Assembly: GCF_000473265.1 (NCBI RefSeq)
Contig: NZ_KI421511.1
Location: forward strand, 3,447,560 to 3,511,559
Origin: Amycolatopsis thermoflava N1165
GTDB taxonomy: Bacteria; Actinomycetota; Actinomycetes; Mycobacteriales; Pseudonocardiaceae
Length of the DNA stretch: 64,000 nt
Direction: 5' to 3'
This document shows positions 25,815-33,796 of this stretch, piece after piece. The notes below the pieces were generated by a model that saw only the letters and a program-made list of their open reading frames with translations, did not search any database and had not been told where the DNA came from. Every line of letters starts with the position of its first letter. The stretch's first letter is position 1. The translations under genes and the position numbers were made by a program.

Positions 25815-28180
25815 GACGCCCGCGCTTCCGGCTCGGGCCGGCCCGCGACGGGGACCGGGCGCACCAGTTTCGCGGCCGCGTCCACTTCCAACGCCCCGGC
25901 GCGCAACCAGTTGCGGAACTGCGTCTCGCCGACGCCGATCGCGGCCGGGATGCCGAGTTCCAGCGCGCGGATCGCCATGTGCGAGTTGGCCCCGCCGAAC
26001 GCCGTGACCAGGCCGGCGATGCCCTTGGTGAAGATCCAGTCGTAGCCGGGGTCGGCCGCCGTGATCATCGCGATCGCCCCGGCGGGATCGTCCCCGGCGC
26101 TCACGTCGGCGACCCGCGCCGCGACCCGGGACTGGGTCACGAAGTTCGCCTCACCCGGCAGCGCGACGAACGACGCCAGCTCGGCCGCGCCGGTGATCAC
26201 CGCCGGCGCGCACAGCGATTCGGTCAGGGCGTGCCGGGAGCTGCCGCGCTCGATGGCCTCGTGCAGGACGGCCGAGTCGGTGCGCACCGAGCCGGTGAGC
26301 TGGGACAGGGCGTCGACGGTGGCGTAGGACAGGTCGTCGGCGGTGAACCCGAGCCGCTCGCCAGCGCGGCGCGCCTCGACCAGGATTTCGCTGAGCACAC
26401 GGGAGAACTGGAGTTTGCCGTACTCGCGGGCGGACACCGCGGAGGTGACGAAGCGGAACAGGTCGCGCTCGGTGCCGGGCATGCGGTGGGCGGCCAGCAG
26501 TTCGCGCACGTCCCGCGCCTGCGCCGGGGTCGGGTGGAACACCGGCGGGTGCGGCGGGGTGTCGCGGATCGACCAGTCGAAGTAGCGGTCGGGCTCTTCG
26601 TCGTAGCGGGCGGAGAGGATGTCGTAGGTGCCGGGGCGGAGGTGGCCGTAGCGGTCGAGGAAGGTGCGGCGGTCGACGGTGCAGAAGTCGCGCTGCATCT
26701 CGGTGCTGACCGTGGTGGCGCTGCCGAGCAGGGCGTCGGCGTCGGCCGGGGACAGCGTGCCGGTGGCGACCAGGCTGCGCACCAGCGCCGTGGCGGCGAA
26801 GGCCGCGCGGGCGACGCCGGCGAAGGGCAGGGTGCCCTGGGTGCGGCAGAGGCGGACGAGCTCGCCGATGCGGTCCGGCGACCAGCGGGGCCGGCGGCGC
26901 ACCTGCCACCGGGACAGCTGGTCCAGTTCCGCCAGGTCGCGCGTGAACGGGCCGGACGGGCTCATCATGCGCACGGTCAGCACACGCAGGGCCCGCACCA
27001 GCGCGGCGGCCTCGGCGTGGTCGAGCACGTTCGCCTCGCACAGCCGGGCCGCGTCGCCGGGGGTGCCGAAGTGGAACGACGACAGGGCGATCCCGAACTC
27101 GACCTTGTCGTGCAGCCCGGGATTCGCCCGCAGCCGCGTCAGGTAGTGGCGGACCAGCCGGGCGGCGGTGCGGTCGTCGAGTGCGGCGGGCACCAGCGAG
27201 CTGAAGCTGGCGCGGGTGTCGATGTAGGCGAGCCCGCCGAGGTCGACGAGCAGCGGGGTGCCGCGCAGGTCGCGGTAGCCGTAGCGGAACCGGGACTCGG
27301 CCCAGATGCGGTCGGTGATGAGGCGGCGGTAGAGCGACAGCGCGAGCGGGCGGGGCCGGACGCCGATCATCTCGGCGGGGTTCCAGTCGGGCATGACGCC
27401 GAGGACGGTGTCGCGGCTCAGCGCGGGCGGTCCGGCGCTCTGCAGGGTCGCGACCTGGGCCTGGCAGGCTGCGACGGCGGCCCGGTGCCGCCGCCGGGAC
27501 AGCGGGAGGCGGGCGGTCGCCAGTGGCCGGACCTGGAACAACACGAGCCGCCCGTCCCCGGCGACGCCGAACTCGAACTCGAACGGCTCGTCCCCGCTGA
27601 GTTGTTCGAGCTCGGCGATCAACGCGGGCAGCCCGACGAGCAGCGGCGTCGGGGGCAGCGGGTCGGGGCCGGGCAGGAAGTACCAGGTCCGCACCCCTGC
27701 TCGCCCGGAGGTGACCTCGGCGGTGTCGGCGCTCTCGGTCCAGTTCACGACGCGGTAGGGCGCGCCACCACTGGGTTCGCACGAGGAGACGACGCCGCTG
27801 GCCACCGGGTCGCGCAGCTGCGGCTGGACCAGCACCTGGTTGTCCGGATGGTCGTCGAAGGACCGGACCACGATGTCGATTGCCCGCCTCAGCTCCTGCC
27901 AGCCGTGCACATCGGACAGTGACAGGTAGCGCCCCGCGTTGGAGAACCCGGCCTGGTCCTCGTCCCGGCTGCTGCTGCGCACGATCAACGGCGCACTCGA
28001 CCAGCTGTGCCCGCGCACCCGGTCCAGCACGCCGAGCGGATCACCCCGCCACCGGTCGACGGTGAAGGACTCCATCGGCAGCACAACGGCCGACCGGACC
28101 AACGGCGCGAGCCTGGCGAGCGTTTCGGCCTTGGTGCCGAACTCGAAGGACTCCGTCGCCGGGGAAACAGGCGCGTGCAT
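25811..28180 (-). CDS. PEP-synthase-like protein, candidate L-glutamine kinase
   Basis: A 789-residue two-domain phosphotransferase. Residues about 15-230 are a PPDK-type ATP-grasp (FGTKAETLARL, VRSSSRDEDQAGFSNAG at 67-83, FQVRPLATA near 220). The C-terminus has the swivelling phosphohistidine domain with GGANSHMAI and His734 as the phosphate carrier. There is no PEP/pyruvate barrel at the end, so it is not a PEP synthase or PPDK. The layout equals C. jejuni Cj1418, the ATP-dependent glutamine kinase that makes the amide phosphate. It is the first gene of the seven-gene run, with GGGAG upstream of ATG 28180. The next gene overlaps its stop by 4 bp. Alternative: another PPDK-like small-molecule kinase (rifampin phosphotransferase type). 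Confidence 0.78.
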   Translation of the reverse strand: MHAPVSPATESFEFGTKAETLARLAPLVRSAVVLPMESFTVDRWRGDPLGVLDRVRGHSWSSAPLIVRSSSRDEDQAGFSNAGRYLSLSDVHGWQELRRAIDIVVRSFDDHPDNQVLVQPQLRDPVASGVVSSCEPSGGAPYRVVNWTESADTAEVTSGRAGVRTWYFLPGPDPLPPTPLLVGLPALIAELEQLSGDEPFEFEFGVAGDGRLVLFQVRPLATARLPLSRRRHRAAVAACQAQVATLQSAGPPALSRDTVLGVMPDWNPAEMIGVRPRPLALSLYRRLITDRIWAESRFRYGYRDLRGTPLLVDLGGLAYIDTRASFSSLVPAALDDRTAARLVRHYLTRLRANPGLHDKVEFGIALSSFHFGTPGDAARLCEANVLDHAEAAALVRALRVLTVRMMSPSGPFTRDLAELDQLSRWQVRRRPRWSPDRIGELVRLCRTQGTLPFAGVARAAFAATALVRSLVATGTLSPADADALLGSATTVSTEMQRDFCTVDRRTFLDRYGHLRPGTYDILSARYDEEPDRYFDWSIRDTPPHPPVFHPTPAQARDVRELLAAHRMPGTERDLFRFVTSAVSAREYGKLQFSRVLSEILVEARRAGERLGFTADDLSYATVDALSQLTGSVRTDSAVLHEAIERGSSRHALTESLCAPAVITGAAELASFVALPGEANFVTQSRVAARVADVSAGDDPAGAIAMITAADPGYDWIFTKGIAGLVTAFGGANSHMAIRALELGIPAAIGVGETQFRNWLRAGALEVDAAAKLVRPVPVAGRPEPEARAS

Positions 28181-28335
28181 GGGGCCGCTCCCTCACGGTT
28201 CGATGACAACGCCGCGACACCGAACACGCCGCGACGTATCCGCCAAGGTAACGCCGGAAGAAGCCAAACCATCGGGGGCGATCTTTGCCAGGGAGCGCAA
28301 AGCAGGTGCACTTGATCTTTGAACCCAAGGTAGCT

Positions 28336-28480
28336 GGGTGGTCATCCCGTCGCCTGACACGTGACGATCACCTTGAGCCAGGGCCGCAACCCGCGCTGGG
28401 TCCGGCGGCCGAGAACACAAAGCTTGCGGCCCTGGCTCAAGGTGATATGCACAAACCGGAAGGCGACGGGATGACCACCC
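28336..28480. repeat. Large interrupted inverted repeat upstream of the phosphoramidate cassette
   Basis: Left arm 28336-28389 and right arm 28424-28480. The outer 20 bp (28336-28355 with 28461-28480) and inner 21 bp (28369-28389 with 28424-28444) pair perfectly, with an unpaired internal loop (13 and 16 bases) and a 34-base tip. The sequence TTGATCTTTRAACCC flanks it as a direct repeat at 28312-28326 and 28560-28574. It could be a small non-autonomous mobile element or a structured leader or terminator. No real gene is seen in 28181-28797. Confidence 0.75.
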
Positions 28481-28626
28481 GGCGACCACCTCGCCAAGGT
28501 GAGCCGAGGCACCCAACCCCTGGTCATCCCGGAGCCTGCCCGTCCGGCGAGGACTTCTTTTGATCTTTAAACCCGCGCTGACGCGCGGAAAGCGCCTCAC
28601 GGCGCCGGACGGTCACCTTCCGACCA

Positions 28627-28744
28627 CCCCCGCCCCCGATGCCTGATTGTGTTTCAGTCGCCGAGCAGCCGTGTCAAGGCGGGAAAGCGTGCCTTGACAC
28701 GGCTGGTCGGCGACTAAAGATCGGCTGTGGATCGGGGGCGGGGG
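28627..28744 (-). terminator. Nested long hairpin after the MHS transporter gene
   Basis: Inner stem: 25 bp (28656-28680 with 28691-28715, one mismatch), loop of 10. Outer stem: CCCCCGCCCCCGAT (28627-28640) with its complement at 28731-28744. It starts 54 bp after the stop of the minus-strand transporter gene, so it probably ends that transcript and insulates the cassette downstream. No T-tract is present, as is usual in actinomycetes. Confidence 0.6.
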
Positions 28745-28797
28745 AGGTCTGGTTGGGGTAGTCGGTCTTCTTGCGTTGCCAGCTTGCGGTTGCTGGG

Positions 28798-30153
28798 TCA
28801 GGAGGGTGCTAGTGCCTCTTCCTCTTCGGTGACCGGTGTCCGGCCGGGGATGCGGGTCGGGTGGTTGATGGGTACTCCGGCGGTCTCCGGCATCAGCATG
28901 ATGGGCACGATGGCGATCGCGGCGGCGGCCATCAGGTAGAACGCCGGGATGGCCGTGTTGCCGGTGCCGTCGATCAGTGCGGTGATCACCAGCGGCGCCG
29001 TGCTGCCGAACGCCGCGGTGGACGTCGAATAGCCGATTGCGAAGCCGCTGTACCGGTTGCGGGTGGGGAACATCGCGGGCAGCGCCGAGCCGATCGTGCC
29101 GAGCATCAGCACCAGCAGCACCGACAGCATCGCCATGCCCACCACCGCGCCGAACACCGACCGGGTCTCCAGCAGGGTGATCGCAGGCCAGCTCCCCACC
29201 AGGAAACCGATCGCGGCCGTCAGCAGCAGCGGTTTGCGGCCCACCCGGTCCGACAGCGCACCCACCGCGTTGACGACGAGCAGCATCCCGATCATGAGCC
29301 CGAGCGGGATCAGCAGTGACGCAGTGTCACCGAGTTCGAGCACCTCCGTGAGGTACGTCGGCATGTAGGCGATCAACGTGTACATCGCCACGTTGAGCAG
29401 GATGACGAACCCGATCAGGTTCAGCAGCTGCGGCCACATCTTCGTGAACGTCTCCCGCAACGGCACCCGCGACGTGGCGCCCGCCCGTTCCGCCTTCTCG
29501 AACGCGGGCGTGTCGGCCAGCTTCGCGCGCAGGTACCAGCCGACCAGTCCGAGCGGACCCGCCACCAGGAACGGGATGCGCCAGCCCCAGCTGTTCAGCG
29601 CCGCTTCGGACAGTCCCAACTGGACAGCCGTGGCGAGCAGGGCGCCCACGACGTTGCCGACCAGCGTGCCGAACTCCAGGAACGAACCGTAGAACCCGCG
29701 CCGCTTGTCCGGCGCGTACTCGGCGATGAACGTCGCCGCCCCGCCGTACTCGCCGCCGGTGGAGAACCCCTGCGCCAGCCTCGCCAGCAGCAGCAGGATC
29801 GGCGCCGCCACCCCGATCGTCTGGTAGTTCGGGATCAACCCGATGACGAACGTCGCGCCCGACATCATGATGATCGTGAACGACAGCACGCGTCGGCGCC
29901 CGAACCGGTCGCCCAGCGGGCCCAGGATGATGCCGCCGAACGGCCGCAGCACGAACGGGATCGCGATCCCGGCGAAGACCAGCAGCAGTCGCGCCGTCTC
30001 GTCGGCGTCCGGGAAGAAGTTCAGGCCGATGCTGGTCGCGAGGTAGGCGTAGATGCCGTAGTCGAACCATTCCACGGCGTTGCCCATGGCCGCGCCGGCC
30101 ACGGCACGGCGGACGGTGCGCTCGTCGGGTGGGGCTGCGGAGGTTTCCGTCAT
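28798..30153 (-). CDS. MHS-family MFS transporter (ProP/ShiA type)
   Basis: A 451-residue metabolite:proton symporter with 12 membrane spans. The metabolite:H+ symporter signatures are clear: GNAVEWFDYGIYAYLA in helix 1, FGGIILGPLGDRFGRRR (motif A), and LARLAQGFSTGGEYGGA in helix 4. Compatible substrates include proline, betaine, shikimate, alpha-ketoglutarate and other acids; nothing here decides which. I start at the internal MTETSAAPP; the longer form (ATG 30171 or further) has no ribosome site. It is divergent from the HAD phosphatase gene. Confidence 0.88.
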   Translation of the reverse strand: MTETSAAPPDERTVRRAVAGAAMGNAVEWFDYGIYAYLATSIGLNFFPDADETARLLLVFAGIAIPFVLRPFGGIILGPLGDRFGRRRVLSFTIIMMSGATFVIGLIPNYQTIGVAAPILLLLARLAQGFSTGGEYGGAATFIAEYAPDKRRGFYGSFLEFGTLVGNVVGALLATAVQLGLSEAALNSWGWRIPFLVAGPLGLVGWYLRAKLADTPAFEKAERAGATSRVPLRETFTKMWPQLLNLIGFVILLNVAMYTLIAYMPTYLTEVLELGDTASLLIPLGLMIGMLLVVNAVGALSDRVGRKPLLLTAAIGFLVGSWPAITLLETRSVFGAVVGMAMLSVLLVLMLGTIGSALPAMFPTRNRYSGFAIGYSTSTAAFGSTAPLVITALIDGTGNTAIPAFYLMAAAAIAIVPIMLMPETAGVPINHPTRIPGRTPVTEEEEALAPS

Positions 30154-30308
30154 GATCACTGTCCGTTTCATTGTGCGGAAGCAGGGATTCAACAGATGAA
30201 GGATAGGCGGTCAAACCTCCAGATGGGACCTCTTCCGGATGAACTCTGGAAAACAGTTCGGTTTCGCCCTACACTTCGGAAAGTTGTTCCAACCACGGGA
30301 AGGGTCGG

Positions 30309-30992
30309 GTGCCCATGTCCGCGATCCGCCGTGCCGTGGTCTTCGACTGTGACGGTCTGCTGCTGGACACGGCGGCGGCCTGGTACACCGCGTTCCGGAC
30401 CGGGGCGCAGGCCCTGGAGCTGGAGCTGAGCGACCGGCAGTTCGCCACCCTGGCCGGGGCGTCGGTGGGGGCGGCGGCCGCGCGGATCGCCCTGTGGGCC
30501 GGCCAGTCCGGGGAGACCGGCCGGGTCGCGAAGATGCTGGACGAGGCGCTGCGGACCGCGGTGGAACTTCGGCCGCCCGCCGTGCTGCCGGGGGCACTGG
30601 AACTCGTTTCCACGCTGGCCGGGCGCGTTCCGCTGGCGGTGGCGTCGAACGCGCCGGCCGGAGTGCTGTCGGAGGTGCTGAGCGGGGCCGGGCTGCAGCC
30701 GGCGTTCCGGGCGGTCGTCAGCGCCGACGAGGTGGCGGCGCCCAAACCGGCGCCGGACGTCTACCGGGCCGCCTGCCGAAGACTCGGGGCCGACCCGCGG
30801 GGCTCGGTCGCGCTGGAGGACTCAGCGGCGGGCGCGACGGCGGCGCAGGCGGCCGGACTGTCGGTGGTCGTGGTGACGGACAGCGCATGGCCCGGCCGCA
30901 CCCCGCTGCGCTGGCCGGTTTCCGGCAGGCCCGCGCTCTACGTGACGGCGCTGAACGACCCCGCCGTCCTGCCGCACCTCCTGCACGCATGA
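30309..30992 (+). CDS. HAD-family phosphatase (phosphoglycolate phosphatase type)
   Basis: A 227-residue HAD hydrolase. Motif I VVFDCDGLLLD has both aspartates, motif II is VASNAP, motif III Lys is in AAPKPAPDVY, and motif IV is ALEDSAAG. The helical cap lies between motifs I and II, typical of beta-phosphoglucomutase/phosphoglycolate phosphatase relatives. The start may be GTG 30309 or ATG 30315; GGAAGGG sits just before. A candidate -10 TACACT lies near 30270. Its last ~45 codons are duplicated downstream (see repeat). Substrate unknown. Confidence 0.85.
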   Translation: MPMSAIRRAVVFDCDGLLLDTAAAWYTAFRTGAQALELELSDRQFATLAGASVGAAAARIALWAGQSGETGRVAKMLDEALRTAVELRPPAVLPGALELVSTLAGRVPLAVASNAPAGVLSEVLSGAGLQPAFRAVVSADEVAAPKPAPDVYRAACRRLGADPRGSVALEDSAAGATAAQAAGLSVVVVTDSAWPGRTPLRWPVSGRPALYVTALNDPAVLPHLLHA

Positions 30993-31388
30993 GCAGTCCC
31001 TACGACGGCCAGGTCCGGTCCAGCTCCGCGACCACCGGCCGATGGTCGGAAGCCGTCGTCGCCACCGCGCGCGCGGCCCGGATCCCGACGGCCGCGCAGA
31101 GCGGCCGGACTGTCAGTGGCCGTGGCGACGGACAACGCATGGCCCGGCCGCACCCCGCTGCGGTGGCCGGTTTCCGGCAGGCCCGCCCTCTACGTGACGG
31201 CGCTGAACGACCCCGCCGTCCTGCCGCACCTCCTGCGCGCATGAGCAGTCCCTACGACGGCCGGGCCCGGTCCAGCTCCGCGACCACCGGCCGGTGGTCG
31301 GAAGCCGTCGGCGGCGGCGCAAGCGGCCGAGCTGTCGATGGTCGGGGCGACATGTGCCCGCGAGTGAACTCCCCGTGACCGCTGTGCG
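30843..31388. repeat. Tandem duplications of the 3' ends of two convergent genes
   Basis: A unit of about 252 bp carries the last part of the HAD gene followed by the end of the oppositely oriented endonuclease-like gene. Copy A starts in the intact HAD gene at 30843; copy B starts at 31094. A third, truncated start (GCGCAAGCGGCC...) lies near 31315. The true end of the endonuclease-like gene follows at 31389. Copies A and B are highly similar with scattered substitutions; the reading frames in the extra copies are detached from starts. 30993-31388 otherwise holds no gene. Confidence 0.85.
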
Positions 31389-32207
31389 CTACGACGAGAC
31401 CGGCCGGGCCCGTTCCAGCTCCGCGACCACCGGCCGGTGGTCGGAGGCCGTCGTCGCCACCGCGCGGGCGGCCCGGATCCCGAAGTGCGGGGACGCTGTC
31501 ACGAAGTCGATGCGCTTCACCGGTTCCGCGGCCGGGTAGGTCCCGGCACGCGGGTCCGCGTCGCGCAGTTCCGTCCACAGTGGAGCGAGTTCGGGTGCGG
31601 CTGGTTCGGCGTTGAAGTCGCCGGTGAGGATCTCCGGGCCGGGCAGCCGGCCGAGGACGGCGAGCATGTCGGCGACCTGCGCCTGCCGCACGGACGGGTC
31701 GGCGCGGTAGTCCAGGTGGGTGGTGTAGACGCGGACCGGCCCGCCGTGGGCGGCGACGGTGACCTCCGCGAACCCCGGCGCGGGGGCGGGGGTGGCGTCC
31801 GGGGTGAGCGTGGACAACCGGGTGATCTCGAGGTTCCGCGCGGCGACGATCGGATAGCGGCTCAGCACGGCGACGCCGTACTGGCGGCGCGGCGCACCGG
31901 GCGCGGGCGGGTCGAGGTCGTAGATCGGCGCGAAGAACACGTGCATCTTCAGGGCGCGCGCGAGTTCGGCAGCCTCGTCGCGGTAGTCGCTGCGCGCGTC
32001 CCAGTGGACGTCGACCTCCTGGAGCCCCACGACGTCCGCGTGCAGGTCGCGGATCGCGGCGGCGGTGCGGGCGAGGTCGAAGACGCCGTCCTGCCCGGCG
32101 CCCGCGTGGATGTTGTAGCTGGCGACGGTGAGCGGCCGGGGCGCGGCGGCCGCCGGAGCCGCGCCGAGGGCCAGAACCGCCGCGATGACCGCCACTGCGA
32201 GCCGCAT
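31389..32207 (-). CDS. Secreted endonuclease/exonuclease/phosphatase-family protein
   Basis: A 272-residue protein with a signal peptide (hydrophobic core LAVAVIAAVLALG, cleavage near AAAAP) and a complete EEP fold. VASYNIHAGAGQDG has the metal Asn; VVGLQEVDVHW has the catalytic Glu. TTHLDYR, LTGDFNAEP and the terminal ASDHRPVVAEL have the remaining His/Asp residues. Family members cut DNA, phospholipid or phosphoinositides. Export points to an extracellular phosphodiesterase. AAGGTG lies 6 bp before the chosen ATG. Its last codons are duplicated downstream. Confidence 0.85.
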   Translation of the reverse strand: MRLAVAVIAAVLALGAAPAAAAPRPLTVASYNIHAGAGQDGVFDLARTAAAIRDLHADVVGLQEVDVHWDARSDYRDEAAELARALKMHVFFAPIYDLDPPAPGAPRRQYGVAVLSRYPIVAARNLEITRLSTLTPDATPAPAPGFAEVTVAAHGGPVRVYTTHLDYRADPSVRQAQVADMLAVLGRLPGPEILTGDFNAEPAAPELAPLWTELRDADPRAGTYPAAEPVKRIDFVTASPHFGIRAARAVATTASDHRPVVAELERARPVSS

Positions 32208-32280
32208 GATGATCACCTTAGCCGCGGAGGCAACCGGGCGAGCGGTTCGCGCGTGGGAGTTGTCGAGGAGGGGGAGCGCG

Positions 32281-32727
32281 ATGGCGGCGCAGGATGTGAT
32301 GAGCGCGCGACTGCCCGGCGCGGACCTGGTGGCGGCCGCCGCCGGTGGCGAGACGGGGGCGATCGGGGAGCTGGTCGCCGCGGTGACGCCGGTCGTCGTG
32401 CGGTACTGCCGGGCGCGGCTGAGCCGGGGCGCGGACGAGGTGGCGCAGGAGGCGTGCCTGGCGATCCTGCACGCGCTGCCCGGTTGGACGGGCTCGTTCC
32501 CCGCGCTCGTGTACGAACTGACGGCGCAGACCGTGGCCGGTGCCCGCTTCCCCGAGGCCGATTCACCGGTGCTGGCGCTGCCCGGCGTGGAGCGGGAGAT
32601 CGTGCTGCTGCGTGTGGCGGCAGGCCTGACGGCGGACGAGACCGCCGCCGCGCTGGGGCTGTCGGCGAACCAGGTGCGCGTGGTGCAGCACCGGGCGCTC
32701 AACCGCCTCCGGGAGACACTCGGGTGA
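32281..32727 (+). CDS. Short ECF sigma-factor-like protein
   Basis: A 148-residue protein with a reduced sigma-70 region 2 (RYCRARLSRGADEVAQEACLA is the promoter-melting helix area) and region 4 helix-turn-helix at the end (VLLRVAAGLTADETAAALGL followed by NQVRVVQHRALNRLR). Normal ECF factors have 170-200 residues; the linker here is short. GAGGAGGGGGAG precedes ATG 32281. It resembles the SigD/ShbA type more than SigE. No anti-sigma gene is adjacent. It could be a working sigma factor or a degenerate one. Confidence 0.7.
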   Translation: MAAQDVMSARLPGADLVAAAAGGETGAIGELVAAVTPVVVRYCRARLSRGADEVAQEACLAILHALPGWTGSFPALVYELTAQTVAGARFPEADSPVLALPGVEREIVLLRVAAGLTADETAAALGLSANQVRVVQHRALNRLRETLG

Positions 32728-32735
32728 TGGCGCCC

Positions 32736-32815
32736 CAGTTCGAGGCATGCCCAGCTGGCCCCGCGTCAGTTCGAGGCATGCCCGGCTGAACCCGCCTCAG
32801 TTCGAGGGCGTGCTC
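32736..32815. repeat. 31-bp tandem repeat, three copies
   Basis: CAGTTCGAGGCATGCCC begins at 32736 and 32767, with a diverged third copy at 32798. The period is exactly 31 bp. The third copy is the 3' end (with stop codon) of the next minus-strand gene, so two copies lie in the convergent gap. Confidence 0.8.
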
Positions 32816-32958
32816 GACCGCATGCCCGCCAGCAGACCGAGGCCCGCCATCACGCCGGCCAAGAAATACCACGCGTCACCGAGGGCAGCGGACGCGATGA
32901 TCGCCAGGATGAGGACGCCGCCGGCCGCGGCCCACCCCGTAACGTTCGGCTCCGCCAT
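32797..32958 (-). CDS. 53-residue membrane protein, unknown
   Basis: A tiny hypothetical protein: MAEPNVTGW, then two hydrophobic segments (about 10-27 and 31-46) joined by GDAW, and a polar tail. I start at ATG 32958 (GGAGG 12 bp and GGTGGGG 3 bp upstream); an earlier in-frame ATG (32970) is also possible. It resembles the many short two-helix membrane proteins of actinomycetes. Function unknown. Its terminal 31 bp are repeated twice downstream. Confidence 0.5.
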   Translation of the reverse strand: MAEPNVTGWAAAGGVLILAIIASAALGDAWYFLAGVMAGLGLLAGMRSSTPSN

Positions 32959-33790
32959 GAACCCCACCATCCTCCTCGACGGCGCGCGCCGCACCACGGA
33001 GAGGAGGAATCACCCTCGAAGTGCGACCGGCGGATGACTGGCCCGCACGTCGCACAGCCCCGGAGGGGCCGGCACGATGGCCGCATCAGCCAACCCGCCG
33101 CCCGCAACGGTCACCACATTGCTCGCGGGCAGGCAGCACGCCGCCCCCGACAGCCAACACACTGCCCGGAACGGCCAACACTCGGCCGGAATGCTCGCGC
33201 CGCCTGTGGCGGCGGGCCTCGGCAACCCCACCAGAGGCGACACGCCCCCCAGCGGACCCGGAACTCCGGCCGACCCGGCGCGCCGGCGGACCCCGCAGCC
33301 GCAGCGGCGTGCCCGGGCGGCGATGGCAGGCCCGACCTCTCCGGGCCACCTCCCCGCCGCCGGCGGAGCGGCCGCCGCCGGCGGGCAGCGGCGAGGCCGG
33401 CCACGGCCGGCACACCCCAACCGCCCCGCCAGAGGCGACACGACCCCCAGCGGACCCAACGCCCCGACAGACCCCGCGGCCACGGCGGCGTGACCGGCCA
33501 CAGCCGGCACACCCGACCTCACCCGGCCACCCCGCCAGAGGCGACACGACCCCCAGCGGCCCCAACGCCCCGACGGACCCCGCCGCCCCAGCGGACCCCG
33601 CGGACCCGGCGGGCCCGGCGGCCGCAGCGGCGTGCCCGGGCGGCGATGGCAGGCCCGACCTCTCCGGGCCACTTCACCGCCGCCGCCGACGGGCGGCGGC
33701 GGGCGGGCGGCGGCGGGCGGGCGGCGGCGGGCGAGCCGAGGCCGGCAGCGGCGAGGGCGGCGAAGCCCGGTCCCCCGCCCCGCTGAGGGA
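32959..33790. repeat. GC-rich intergenic region with duplicated segments, no gene
   Basis: About 830 bp of Pro/Ala/Gly-coding-like low-complexity sequence. An exact repeat of about 52 bp (starting GCCGCAGCGGCGTGCCCGGG) lies at 33298-33349 and 33621-33672. A second motif, CCAGAGGCGACACG...CCCCCAGCGG, occurs near 33230, 33429 and 33535. All frames are open by composition only. I see no ribosome site or domain and regard it as non-coding. Confidence 0.7.
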
Positions 33791-33796
33791 ATCGAA

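Noticed and set aside
28193-28600. Open frames across the large inverted repeat
   Set aside because: They read through a palindrome on both strands and have no ribosome site or domain. Structure, not coding, explains the openness.
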